NCBI GenBank assembly: GCA_002451795.1
Contig: DKDJ01000003.1
Coordinates: 1 to 64,000, forward strand
Origin: Bacteroidales bacterium UBA6851
GTDB taxonomy: Bacteria; Bacteroidota; Bacteroidia; Bacteroidales; UBA932
Direction: 5' to 3'
DNA length: 64,000 nt
This document shows, one piece after another, positions 52,743-61,204 of the stretch. The notes beneath the pieces are model-generated. The model saw nothing but the letters and a program-made list of their open reading frames with translations. It was not told where the DNA came from and made no database searches. The translations under genes and the position numbers were made by a program. Position 1 is the first letter of the stretch. Each line of letters begins with the position of its first letter.

Positions 52743-54539
52743 TTATTTCTTGATTTGTACTTTTATATTGTCGATGTAGAGCCAGTAGGTTCCATTTCCT
52801 TTATAGGCCGTTTCAGTTTCCTCACGTATAGACAATCTTTTCTTAGACGTCATACCTGGCAAGACAGTCGTGTGAACTTTATCTATGACGTCATAAGATC
52901 CACCGGTTTCATTCAGTTCGAAGGAATCAGCGTACGTTCCATCAGTGTCTCCGCTGACCAGATTCATGCTCTTGTCGGTCCATCCCACAAAAACTTTTAT
53001 TCCCAGTTCCGGATTCGTTATAGCCGCCCCCTCCTGCCGGTCCATGGAATAGTCAAACGAAAATACGAGATCCACAGACTTCCCTTCCTTGATGCAATTC
53101 AATACAGGTGAATCACAGCGGGAAGGATAATTTACGAACAGTTCCCTGTGTGCGGCAAGTCTTACAGCTTTCCCCGCTGCCCCTCCGGCGCGAGCAAAAC
53201 CCCATCCGCTCGGTATATAATACGGGTCTTTGTTGCCGACATTGGAGCTGGAATGTTTGTCCCCGTTATTGAATGACTCTATGTCACGGAAGTCTTCATA
53301 CATCAGATAAGGACAGTTGAGAACTACTGGCAGCACAGTCTGCGAAGTTCCAAGCAAAGGGAATGTAATCTTCTCCGACACTATGGCATTCTCACTTTCA
53401 TATTTTATGGTTGCCGTCTTTCCGCTCAAAGCCTCAACATCTGCCCTATCGGAAGACACCATAAACTCAAAACTCTCCCCCACTCCTATATTGGAACCAT
53501 CTTTCTTATTGATAGTCAACGTCTGGCATTTTTCAAAGCAAATTACCGCTTCAGTATCAAAAGAAATCGTGATATTCTGCACTTCCTCTCCAAGATTATT
53601 AGAGCCAAGTAAGAAACGGATTGTATACAAATCCTCCGCGGACCTTACCTTCAGTGGCACTGAGGTAATATGACCAGCCTGAAAGTCCCTTCCAGAAAGA
53701 TTGATAGGATCCAGATCCGAATATTTATGAGAGGAAAATACACGGATATTCATCTCATCCCCCTCTCCATACACAGAAGCCGGAGGGAAAATACCGGCGG
53801 AGATAAATTCCCCATTCTGAACCGGATCATCCAGATCAATCACCATCTTTGAAGAACTTGTACCGGAAAGCAAGGCCGTGCCGTCGGACAGATTGAGACG
53901 AACATCGCCAGACACCGCCTGTGGCATAGAGAATTCGATACGAGTGACAGGCTCTCCCAGAACGTCATTGCCAAGAGGGACATAAAACCTCAGATAATGA
54001 AGGATATGATGAAGTCTGGCTCGAAAACTCAAGGACTCGTCCACAGGAGAACTCTCATCCAATGCGCGCAGCTCCGTAGATTGGAATGTATCAGAGACAA
54101 CTATTCCCACGCCGCCGGAAGCCGTGCCATCCTGAATAGAAGGTAGACTGAATATAGCATTATCGCCGTCTAAAGACTGCGGCTGTGGATATGAAAGACG
54201 ATACACATATTCTCCAGGGGTCATAGAAGAACTTAGCGTAGATGTAAAAAAGGCTTTAGCACCATCCCTTGATACAAGAGTAAACGGCTGCGCGCTTAAA
54301 CCTGACGCAGAAACATCATCAGAGGGCGAAGCCCAAAGCGCAATCTTATCACCTTTCTCCCAAATAAATGCAGCGGCAGAGGGGTCAAGAACGGTCTTTG
54401 TGCCACTGCCATCAAACGTCAGCCCGACAGTAATCTTTCCGCCTTTTAACTCCTCCGTATCGATACGTGTACATGCTATCCCAGCAAGTATCAGATACAA
54501 CGCCAGCAAATGCCGAATTTTCAAAACGAAACTTCGCAC
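52743..54539 (-). CDS. Fimbrillin-like lipoprotein with C-terminal jelly-roll region
   Basis: This protein of about 598 residues is read from a GTG at 54539 (or a TTG at 54524); the ATG at 54626 lies upstream of the promoter. The signal ends in LILAGIAC. The N-terminal part is fimbrillin-like (TKTVLDPSAAAFIWEKGDKI, then a Mfa-like SFRARLHHILHYLRFYVP block). The C-terminal part (about 430-598; YEDFRDIESFN, SGWGFARAGG, SVDLVFSFDYSMDR, GTYWLYIDNIKVQ) looks like a carbohydrate-binding-type beta-sandwich. It is the first gene of the operon. Confidence 0.75.
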   Translation of the reverse strand: MRSFVLKIRHLLALYLILAGIACTRIDTEELKGGKITVGLTFDGSGTKTVLDPSAAAFIWEKGDKIALWASPSDDVSASGLSAQPFTLVSRDGAKAFFTSTLSSSMTPGEYVYRLSYPQPQSLDGDNAIFSLPSIQDGTASGGVGIVVSDTFQSTELRALDESSPVDESLSFRARLHHILHYLRFYVPLGNDVLGEPVTRIEFSMPQAVSGDVRLNLSDGTALLSGTSSSKMVIDLDDPVQNGEFISAGIFPPASVYGEGDEMNIRVFSSHKYSDLDPINLSGRDFQAGHITSVPLKVRSAEDLYTIRFLLGSNNLGEEVQNITISFDTEAVICFEKCQTLTINKKDGSNIGVGESFEFMVSSDRADVEALSGKTATIKYESENAIVSEKITFPLLGTSQTVLPVVLNCPYLMYEDFRDIESFNNGDKHSSSNVGNKDPYYIPSGWGFARAGGAAGKAVRLAAHRELFVNYPSRCDSPVLNCIKEGKSVDLVFSFDYSMDRQEGAAITNPELGIKVFVGWTDKSMNLVSGDTDGTYADSFELNETGGSYDVIDKVHTTVLPGMTSKKRLSIREETETAYKGNGTYWLYIDNIKVQIKK

Positions 54540-54543
54540 TATG

Positions 54544-54576
54544 CAAAGGTAATCATTTTTTTGCAAATGCCTCAAA
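54544..54576 (-). promoter_or_regulatory. Promoter of the fimbrillin/DUF4493/PCMD operon
   Basis: On the minus strand TTTG (54576-54573), a 21-base spacer and TACCTTTG (54551-54544) match the Bacteroidota promoter. The expected start of transcription falls at or next to the GTG at 54539. Confidence 0.7.
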
Positions 54577-54642
54577 CGGAGGCATAGAATAGAAAATCCG
54601 TGCACCAAAATACAATTTTCAGGCACGGATTTGAAATCTAAA

Positions 54643-54662
54643 GATAGCGGGACACCGCTATC
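54643..54662 (-). terminator. Hairpin after the FKBP gene
   Basis: GATAGCGG and CCGCTATC form an eight-pair stem with a four-base loop, followed on the minus strand by TTTAGATTT. It lies 18 bases past the FKBP stop and is a probable terminator of the dNK-FKBP operon. Confidence 0.65.
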
Positions 54663-54679
54663 AAAAATATCTTACGGGA

Positions 54680-55456
54680 CTACTTTTCTTCTTCGGCAGC
54701 TTTTCCAACCCTTACGAGTTCGACATCGAAGATAAGGGCTGAATTAGGCTTAATACCATGATTTCCACGCTCGCCGTATGCAAGATCCGATGGGATATAA
54801 AGTTTAATCTTACCACCTTCTCCTACAAACTGGAGACCTTCTTGCCAACCCTTGATGACATCCTTAAGGACAAAAGAAACAGGATCTGCGCCTTCAGCAG
54901 TCTGATCGAACACAGTGCCATCAATGAGTGTTCCTTTATACCTAACAAAAAGAGTATCACTGAGTGTCGGAACGACCTCGCTACCCTGCTCGACAACCTC
55001 ATACTGAAGTCCAGATTCGGTAACATTTACGCCATCTTTTTTTGCATTGGCTGCAAGGAATTTCTCGGATTCCTCCTTTGCGAGAAGGGACTCATAGTTG
55101 TTTCTCTTCTCAAGATATGCATTAAAGGCATTATTAATGGACTCAGGGCTGTATTTAAACTGCTTGAAGAACTCTTCTGAATTTCCATCTCCCTTAGCAT
55201 TAACATAAGCCTTCATTCCTTTAAGAACCTCATTGTAGTTAAGTTCTCCGAAATTATAAGACTTGAGGAAACTTCCGAAGTTGATACCCATCAAGTAACT
55301 TACAGAATCCACCTCTGCTTTGGAAGGAACATAGTCCTTGGCAGTCATCACTTTCTTGTCGACGCCCTCAGCGTCTGCATCTGCCGCTGTCTGACTATTG
55401 CAGGCAACTGCTGTCAGTCCCATCGCAAGGGCTGCAATCAAATAAACTTTCTTCAT
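54680..55456 (-). CDS. FKBP-type peptidyl-prolyl isomerase, Mip/FkpA-like lipoprotein
   Basis: This 258-residue lipoprotein (TAVACN, Cys19) has an N-terminal helical dimerisation domain (VSYLMGINFGSFLKSYNF, then a long helix) and a C-terminal FKBP domain (VRYKGTLIDGTVFDQT; VIKGWQEGLQFVGEGGKIKLYIPSDLAYG in part: GWQEGLQFVGEGG; NSALIFDVELV). It helps fold exported proteins in the periplasm. It is the last gene of the dNK-acyl-CoA ligase-ROK run. Confidence 0.93.
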   Translation of the reverse strand: MKKVYLIAALAMGLTAVACNSQTAADADAEGVDKKVMTAKDYVPSKAEVDSVSYLMGINFGSFLKSYNFGELNYNEVLKGMKAYVNAKGDGNSEEFFKQFKYSPESINNAFNAYLEKRNNYESLLAKEESEKFLAANAKKDGVNVTESGLQYEVVEQGSEVVPTLSDTLFVRYKGTLIDGTVFDQTAEGADPVSFVLKDVIKGWQEGLQFVGEGGKIKLYIPSDLAYGERGNHGIKPNSALIFDVELVRVGKAAEEEK

Positions 55457-55480
55457 ATTGTTATAAAATTAAACATTCCT

Positions 55481-56434
55481 TTATTCATCCAGAGCAAGTG
55501 CAGAGGCTCCAAGTATGGCAGCATCAGATTCCTTAAGCGTGGAGAACAACACTGCCACTTTACCTTTCCATATCGGCATCACATTGTCATCCAATGCTTT
55601 CACCATAGGCTCATAGAAAAATTCCCGTGCCTTAGTAAGGCCGCCGAAAAGCACTATCGCTTCTGGAGCGCTAAACGCCACAAAGTTGGCAAGGCTACGT
55701 CCAAGCATCTTCCCCGTGTACTCCAATATTCTCAAGGCCATAGCATCACCACAAGTGGCGGCATCATACACCGTTTTGGAATTGAGCACAGAAGTACCAC
55801 GAAGCATAGATGGCTCATCCGTTTCCTCCAGCCACTCCTTCGCAGTGCGTGCCACCCCAGTAGCGGAGCAATACGTTTCAAGACAGCCACGCCTTCCGCA
55901 ACCGCACAAGCGTCCTCCCGGCTCTACTATTATATGACCAAGCTCCCCGGCGTTGCCGTCGTGGCCATACACAATCTTGCCGTCAACAACTATGCCACTG
56001 CCAACACCTGTACCAAGGGTAATCATAATAAAATCTCTCATACCTCTGGCAACACCATACCTCATCTCCCCCATCGCGGCAGCATTGGCATCATTAGTAA
56101 GCCTAACCCTCACACCGCCAAGTACGGAAGATAATTTAGATGCAATCGGTACAATCCCATCAGCAGCCCAGGCTATATTGGCCGCATACTCAATACAACC
56201 ATTGTAGTAATTGGCATTGGGAGCTCCGATTCCCAGACCACATACTCCTCCGAAATCAACACCAGCATCATGAACGCACGAAAGGACAGCATCCCGTAGA
56301 GCACCCACGAAAGCATCGGCATCCGTACCATAAGAGTCTGTCCTTATGATAGTTCTCGTCAGAATACTCCCATTGGCGTCCACAATACCTATCTTGGAAG
56401 TCTGCCCACCGATGTCAACCCCGACAGTGTACAT
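55481..56434 (-). CDS. ROK-family sugar kinase (glucokinase-like)
   Basis: This 317-residue kinase has the ATP motif VGVDIGGQTSKIGIVD at the N-terminus, a catalytic Asp in LTNDANAAAMGE, the GTGVGSG loop and the ROK zinc motif CGCGRRGCLETYCS. It phosphorylates glucose or a related sugar in the cytoplasm. The ROK type is fixed by the zinc motif; substrate specificity is not. It follows the acyl-CoA ligase stop by three bases. Confidence 0.9.
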   Translation of the reverse strand: MYTVGVDIGGQTSKIGIVDANGSILTRTIIRTDSYGTDADAFVGALRDAVLSCVHDAGVDFGGVCGLGIGAPNANYYNGCIEYAANIAWAADGIVPIASKLSSVLGGVRVRLTNDANAAAMGEMRYGVARGMRDFIMITLGTGVGSGIVVDGKIVYGHDGNAGELGHIIVEPGGRLCGCGRRGCLETYCSATGVARTAKEWLEETDEPSMLRGTSVLNSKTVYDAATCGDAMALRILEYTGKMLGRSLANFVAFSAPEAIVLFGGLTKAREFFYEPMVKALDDNVMPIWKGKVAVLFSTLKESDAAILGASALALDE

Positions 56435-56437
56435 ACC

Positions 56438-58351
56438 CTAAAGCGAATCGATATTTTTCTGGTTCATAATATCCTTTCCCTCCACGGTCATAGCATACTC
56501 TATACGATCGGCATAGAATTTCTCCACCTTTCCACGAACCATCTTCATGGTAGTATTGAGCATTCCATTCTGCTCTGTAAAAGGAGTATCACCCACTATG
56601 ATAGAAGCAGGCAGCCATCTCTCAGGAAACATTCCGGCTTTCTTGCCTCCAGGACGATAGGCATCCACTTCTTCCTTGATAATAGAGAGTTGAGCTTTCT
56701 TCCCTTCCAAACTATCCGGATTGAGTCCTGCTTTCTTGACTTCCTCCGAAAGGGCGGCCTTGTTAGGGATGACAAGAACCACCGTATAAGGGCTCTGGTT
56801 GTTATAGAGCATGGAAGTCTCTATAAACTTGGAACCGTCCGCAAGGCTGTCCTCATAGCCCTCAGGAGAATACTTCTCTCCATCTGAGGCAATAAGAAGA
56901 CTCTTAAAACGACCAGTAACATAAAGGTACTCAGGATCTTCCTTGCACAGATATCCGCGGTCTCCTGTATGTAGCCATCCATCTACCACAGTCTTAGCGG
57001 TAGCCTCTGGATTCTTCCAATAGCCGGCCATCACGTTCTCTCCCCTGATTACAATCTCGCCTGTCTCACCATTAGGAAGTTCCTTTCCGTCCTCATCGCA
57101 GATCTTTATATCCATAGGTTTCACCACACGTCCAGACGAACCGAAACGTGCGTGTCCTAAAGAGTTGGCACATATTACCGGAGTAGCTTCAGAAAGGCCA
57201 TAGCCCTGGAAAACAGGCATACCTATAGCGCAATAATACCTCTGAAGTTCGATATCAAGGAGCGCACCTCCGCCCACAAAGAACTTCATCCTTCCGCCAA
57301 AACCTTCGCGTACCTTGGAAAATACCATAGAGTCAATGACCGCATTAATAGGCTTCCTCCACCACATCTTCCACCAAGGTTTGCCCGCATTGTAATACTC
57401 GCGGTTATATATTTCTGCATTCTTTACACCGAACTCATAAAGTTTCTCCACGAAAGCCCCTTTCTTCTTAATGGCACCGTCAAAACTCTTCTTGAAGTTT
57501 CGTGAAAGAGTCGGAACCGAAAGAAGGACATGAGGACGGACTTCCTTAATAGCAGTAGGAATATTCTTCAGCAGCGACACAGTGCTCTTTCCGCAAGGCA
57601 CAGTGGCTATGCTTCCACCGCATTTCATCATCACATAGAATCCAGCCACATGTGCGAAGCAATGATCCAAAGGAAGTATTATCAGCATAACATCCCCCCT
57701 ATCAATAGATATCACAGAAAGAGCCTGATCGACATTGGCAGTATAGTTACGGTGCGTAAGAAGGATTCCTTTAGGATCAGCCGTAGTACCGGATGTATAA
57801 CTTATGTTGGCATAATCATCCGGGCCGACAGATTCCATCCTCTCCTTCAGCAGATCTCCGTGCTCCTTCAGGTACTCCTGCCCGGCAGACCTTACCTCAC
57901 CGATATACACCTCTCCTTCGCGGAGCTCTATCGGATCCATTACGATTACCTTCTCCACTTTCGGGCACTTGCCTATTACGCGACGGATTTTGTCAATCTG
58001 CGTCTGAGAAGCCACCACAAAGCGGGCATCGGAGTGATTGATACGGAATATGAGATCCATATCAGACTCAAGTTTAAACGAGAGAGGGACATTCACCGCG
58101 CCAGCATAGAGGATACCTAGTTCGCTGAAAATCCAATAGTTGCGTCCTTCCGATATAAGAGCGACTCTGTCACCTTTCTCCAGCCCCATGGACATGAAGC
58201 CCGCGGCAAGTATATGAGCCTCTTCTCTGGTGGCATTGAAAGAAGTCTCGGTCCAAACTCCATCTACCTTCTCGCGAAGGAAAGTTTCATCGCCATATTG
58301 GGCGGTGTAATACTCGACGAAATCTATTATAGTTGGTCTTTTCTTTTCCAT
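56438..58351 (-). CDS. AMP-forming long-chain fatty-acid-CoA ligase
   Basis: This 637-residue adenylate-forming enzyme has the AMP-binding motif YTSGTTADPKGI, the GYGLSEATPV block and the hinge TGDRGYLCKEDPEYLYVTGR, with the catalytic Lys region near the C-terminus. It activates fatty acids to acyl-CoA. Its first base is shared with the last base of the kinase stop upstream (TAATG), which implies translational coupling. Confidence 0.92.
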   Translation of the reverse strand: MEKKRPTIIDFVEYYTAQYGDETFLREKVDGVWTETSFNATREEAHILAAGFMSMGLEKGDRVALISEGRNYWIFSELGILYAGAVNVPLSFKLESDMDLIFRINHSDARFVVASQTQIDKIRRVIGKCPKVEKVIVMDPIELREGEVYIGEVRSAGQEYLKEHGDLLKERMESVGPDDYANISYTSGTTADPKGILLTHRNYTANVDQALSVISIDRGDVMLIILPLDHCFAHVAGFYVMMKCGGSIATVPCGKSTVSLLKNIPTAIKEVRPHVLLSVPTLSRNFKKSFDGAIKKKGAFVEKLYEFGVKNAEIYNREYYNAGKPWWKMWWRKPINAVIDSMVFSKVREGFGGRMKFFVGGGALLDIELQRYYCAIGMPVFQGYGLSEATPVICANSLGHARFGSSGRVVKPMDIKICDEDGKELPNGETGEIVIRGENVMAGYWKNPEATAKTVVDGWLHTGDRGYLCKEDPEYLYVTGRFKSLLIASDGEKYSPEGYEDSLADGSKFIETSMLYNNQSPYTVVLVIPNKAALSEEVKKAGLNPDSLEGKKAQLSIIKEEVDAYRPGGKKAGMFPERWLPASIIVGDTPFTEQNGMLNTTMKMVRGKVEKFYADRIEYAMTVEGKDIMNQKNIDSL

Positions 58352-58983
58352 TATTTTTCAATTTTAGTCTGAGGAAACAGCCCATACAACTGAGCATCTA
58401 TCATGTCTGTAACTTTCTCGAAATCTTCAGGACGATCGCCGAACTTAATATGGTCAGCATCTATCACCAGAAGATTACCGGTATATCCGCTTATCCATTT
58501 CTCATATTTTTCATTGAGTCCTGTAAGGTAGTCGATACGGATACTCTTTTCATAATCGCGTCCTCTTTTCTGAATTTGAGATATGAGATTAGGTATGGTA
58601 GAACGCAAATAAATCAGAAGATCCAGATTGCCCACAAGAGACATCATAAGGTCGAAAAGGTCGGAATAGTTCTCGAAATCACGAGTGCTCATAAGTCCCA
58701 TGTCGTGGAGATTAGGGGCAAATATCCTGGCATCTTCAAATATAGTCCTATCTTGTACTACTATATCGTCAGTCTTGGAGATATCCACCACATCCTTAAA
58801 TCGCTTGTTGAGAAAATATATCTGGAGGTTAAACGACCACCGCTCCATATCCTCATAAAAGTCAGCAAGATATGGGTTAAAATCCACGGATTCATACTTC
58901 GGAATCCACCCATAATGGGAGACCAGCATCTTGGTGAGCGTAGTCTTTCCGCTCCCTATGTTTCCTGCAATCGCTATATGCAT
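58351..58983 (-). CDS. Deoxynucleoside kinase, tandem copy 2
   Basis: This 210-residue P-loop kinase has GNIGSGKTTL (residues about 7-16), the DRT motif (VVQDRTIFED), a YLRSTIPNL sequence and a lid (QIQKRGRDYEKSIR). It matches bacterial dAK/dGK-type kinases that salvage purine or pyrimidine deoxynucleosides. It is strongly similar throughout to the upstream copy. It has its own promoter (59005-59035) as well as read-through from the first copy. Confidence 0.9.
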   Translation of the reverse strand: MHIAIAGNIGSGKTTLTKMLVSHYGWIPKYESVDFNPYLADFYEDMERWSFNLQIYFLNKRFKDVVDISKTDDIVVQDRTIFEDARIFAPNLHDMGLMSTRDFENYSDLFDLMMSLVGNLDLLIYLRSTIPNLISQIQKRGRDYEKSIRIDYLTGLNEKYEKWISGYTGNLLVIDADHIKFGDRPEDFEKVTDMIDAQLYGLFPQTKIEK

Positions 58984-59004
58984 ACGTTATGTTGTTATAA
59001 TTCG

Positions 59005-59035
59005 CAAAGTTAGCAATAAAATACTACTTGAACAA
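59005..59035 (-). promoter_or_regulatory. Internal promoter for deoxynucleoside kinase copy 2
   Basis: On the minus strand TTG (59035-59033), a 20-base spacer and TAACTTTG (59012-59005) match the Bacteroidota promoter, 21 bases before the ATG at 58983. Confidence 0.7.
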
Positions 59036-59650
59036 CCCGTAGAGTTCGGCATCTATCTTGTCCGTAATAGATGCAAAATCTTCCGGTCTATTCTCAAAAT
59101 CAAGTTCATCGGCATCTATTACAAGCAGCCGTCCGCTATATCCACCGATCCACTTCTCGTACTTGTCATTAAGACCTCCAAGATAATCAAGACTCATGCT
59201 CTGCTCATAGTCACGACCTCGCTTCTGGATTTGAGACACAAGATGAGGGACCGAAGAGCGCAGATAAATCAGCAAATCAGGAAGTCTGACCATCGACATC
59301 ATCAGAGAAAAAATCTGCATATATGTTTCGTAGTCACGCTGGCTAAGATTGCCCATCTCCCTATTGTTTTCCACAAAAATGTGTACACCTTCCAGGATTG
59401 TTCTATCCTGAATGATCACATCATCAGATTTGGAAATCTCCAGCAGATCCTTGAATCTCTGTGCCAGGAAATAAGTCTCGAGGTTGTACGACCACCTCGG
59501 AATATCATGATAATAGTCCTCAAGATAAGGATTATACGTCACCGACTCATATTTAGGTGTCCACCCATAGTGCTCGGCAAGCATCCTTGTGAGGGTTGTC
59601 TTTCCACTACCTATATTACCAGCTATACCTATATGCATTGATTTCTTCAT
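59024..59650 (-). CDS. Deoxynucleoside kinase, tandem copy 1
   Basis: This 208-residue kinase has the same motif set as its neighbour: GNIGSGKTTL, IIQDRTILEGVHIF, YLRSSVPHL, QIQKRGRDYEQSM. Tandem, diverged pairs of this family in other bacteria act on different deoxynucleosides and can form heterodimers. The ATG at 59650 adds four residues (MKKS) before MHIGIAG; the paralogue starts directly at MHIAIAG, so 59638 is the alternative start. Confidence 0.9.
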   Translation of the reverse strand: MKKSMHIGIAGNIGSGKTTLTRMLAEHYGWTPKYESVTYNPYLEDYYHDIPRWSYNLETYFLAQRFKDLLEISKSDDVIIQDRTILEGVHIFVENNREMGNLSQRDYETYMQIFSLMMSMVRLPDLLIYLRSSVPHLVSQIQKRGRDYEQSMSLDYLGGLNDKYEKWIGGYSGRLLVIDADELDFENRPEDFASITDKIDAELYGLFK

Positions 59651-59688
59651 TTAGAGTGTGGCCAGTCTGGCATCACACTACAAACGCG

Positions 59689-59696
59689 CAAAATTA
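59689..59696 (-). promoter_or_regulatory. -7 promoter element for deoxynucleoside kinase copy 1
   Basis: The minus strand reads TAATTTTG, a match to TAnnTTTG, 38 bases before the ATG at 59650. It is divergent from the element at 59709. Confidence 0.5.
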
Positions 59697-59708
59697 ATGA
59701 AAAATTCG

Positions 59709-59716
59709 TACTTTTG
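59709..59716 (+). promoter_or_regulatory. -7 promoter element for the MBL hydrolase gene
   Basis: TACTTTTG matches TAnnTTTG, 18 bases before the ATG at 59735. A TTG inside it (59714) is in frame with the gene but cannot be the start. Confidence 0.55.
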
Positions 59717-59734
59717 GGGAAGAAAATACATGAT

Positions 59735-60442
59735 ATGCTCAATATAGATATTTTGACATTTAACCTCTTCGAAGAGAAGACCTACATAGTCAGTCGCAGT
59801 GCCGGAAGCTGCGTAATAGTGGATCCTGGATGCAGCAGCGAAGCCGAAAGAAAGTCCTTGATGGACACTTTGGCACACGAAGAGGTGATTCCAAGGGCAG
59901 TACTGCTAACCCATGGGCACCTTGATCATATCTACGGAGCTGCATTCATCCAAAGTGCATATCATGGCATTCCTGTCTACATGAATTCGTCCGACATGAA
60001 AGTCGTTCAGTCTATGGGAGCAATGGCTCACCGTTTCAACATGGAAGTTCCTGATATAGGATTCAAGACTACCGACATCCATGACGGAGACACCCTGAAA
60101 GAAGCAGGCATCAGTTTCAGGGTCATTCAGACGCCCGGGCATACTCCAGGTGGCGTGTGCTACTTAATCGAAGATGAAGCGGTATTGTTCTCTGGAGACA
60201 CTCTTTTCGCCGGAGCTATAGGAAGAACAGATCTCGGGTATGGGGAATATGACGATGAGATCCGGTCGATAATGGAAAAGATCATACTTCTTGACCCATC
60301 GGTAAAAGTGTACCCAGGACACGGCCCTGCCACTACCATCGGAGATGAGCGCACCGCGAACCCGTTTCTGGAGCCGTTCAACGAGCCTGAAGAGGAGTTC
60401 AACCCTGATGCCGAACCGGTAGTCATACACAGAAGCCAATAA
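59735..60442 (+). CDS. Metallo-beta-lactamase fold hydrolase (glyoxalase II-like)
   Basis: This 235-residue cytosolic hydrolase starts MLNIDILTFNLFEEKTY and has the zinc motif THGHLDH, later ligands in TPGHTPGG and SGDTLFAGAIGRTDL, and VYPGHGPATTIGDE near the end. It fits the glyoxalase II-like/YcbL subgroup, which cleaves thioesters or related compounds. The exact substrate is unknown. It converges on the SIMPL gene. Confidence 0.88.
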   Translation: MLNIDILTFNLFEEKTYIVSRSAGSCVIVDPGCSSEAERKSLMDTLAHEEVIPRAVLLTHGHLDHIYGAAFIQSAYHGIPVYMNSSDMKVVQSMGAMAHRFNMEVPDIGFKTTDIHDGDTLKEAGISFRVIQTPGHTPGGVCYLIEDEAVLFSGDTLFAGAIGRTDLGYGEYDDEIRSIMEKIILLDPSVKVYPGHGPATTIGDERTANPFLEPFNEPEEEFNPDAEPVVIHRSQ

Positions 60443-60466
60443 AAAACCGGCCCTTTCCGGGGCCGG
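60441..60466 (-). terminator. Terminator of the SIMPL-domain gene
   Basis: CCGGCCC (60447-60453) pairs with GGGCCGG (60460-60466). On the minus strand the stem is followed by six T (A run at 60441-60446). It sits four bases past the SIMPL stop and touches the MBL stop codon. Confidence 0.85.
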
Positions 60467-60470
60467 CATT

Positions 60471-61175
60471 CTAATTCTTAAGATAGTAAGTCACTGATGT
60501 CACCACACGAACTTTCTTTATGTGAGGAGTGTTGCTGTCGCGGCTTTCGATAGAGAACACACCCTGACTCGCTGTCTTTATCTTACCGAGCCGGCTGCCA
60601 GAGTCACTGGCAAACTTCTGAGCCACCTCACGTGCGTTCTTCGTCGCCTCCTCCACCATTATCGGTTTCAACTCATTAAGCGCCTCATACTTGAATTCAA
60701 GCGGATTTTCCCAACTGTTTCCGCTGATTACCACCCCTTTCCGGAGCAGTTCAGACTGGCGAGAAAGCAGAGCCAGCACATCATCCACTTTGTCAGAGCA
60801 CACCGTTACCACATTGGTGGCGATATAGCGAAATGCACGATTGGTGTCTCCGTATTCATTGGCTAGTTTGTCTGAAACAGACGGCACACTAACTGTTATT
60901 TCCGCTTCGGATATTCCACCAGATTTTAGAAAATCCATTATCTGCGCATTGCTATTATCTGTCATATCATAGACAGACTGAACATCATTTGACATAACCT
61001 TATAAGTAATTGGCCAAATGACTTTATCCGCCTCCACTTCCTTTTCGCAAAGGCCTTTGACAACCACCGTCCGATCAAACGAACGATACTCTTTCACTGC
61101 TACTGGAATCATTATTCCAAGTACCATCAAGCCCACCATTACGGCAAGGCCAGCATAAAAATTACCCTTATTCAT
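60471..61175 (-). CDS. SIMPL-domain (DUF541) protein
   Basis: This 234-residue protein has one N-terminal membrane segment (FYAGLAVMVGLMVLGIMIPV) and a SIMPL/DUF541 domain (VVVKGLCEKEVEADKVIWPI; SVPSVSDKLANEYGDTNRAF; ARRRA-type NAREVAQKFASDSGSRLGKI). It is probably anchored in the inner membrane facing the periplasm. Family members form ring-like oligomers, but the molecular role is poorly known. Confidence 0.88.
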   Translation of the reverse strand: MNKGNFYAGLAVMVGLMVLGIMIPVAVKEYRSFDRTVVVKGLCEKEVEADKVIWPITYKVMSNDVQSVYDMTDNSNAQIMDFLKSGGISEAEITVSVPSVSDKLANEYGDTNRAFRYIATNVVTVCSDKVDDVLALLSRQSELLRKGVVISGNSWENPLEFKYEALNELKPIMVEEATKNAREVAQKFASDSGSRLGKIKTASQGVFSIESRDSNTPHIKKVRVVTSVTYYLKN

Positions 61176-61204
61176 AACCGTTCTATTCTACAAAAAACGC
61201 ACCA

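Noticed and set aside
58333..59641. Two long plus-strand frames opposite the deoxynucleoside kinases
   Set aside because: They resemble each other only because the kinases on the other strand are paralogues; no independent coding evidence.
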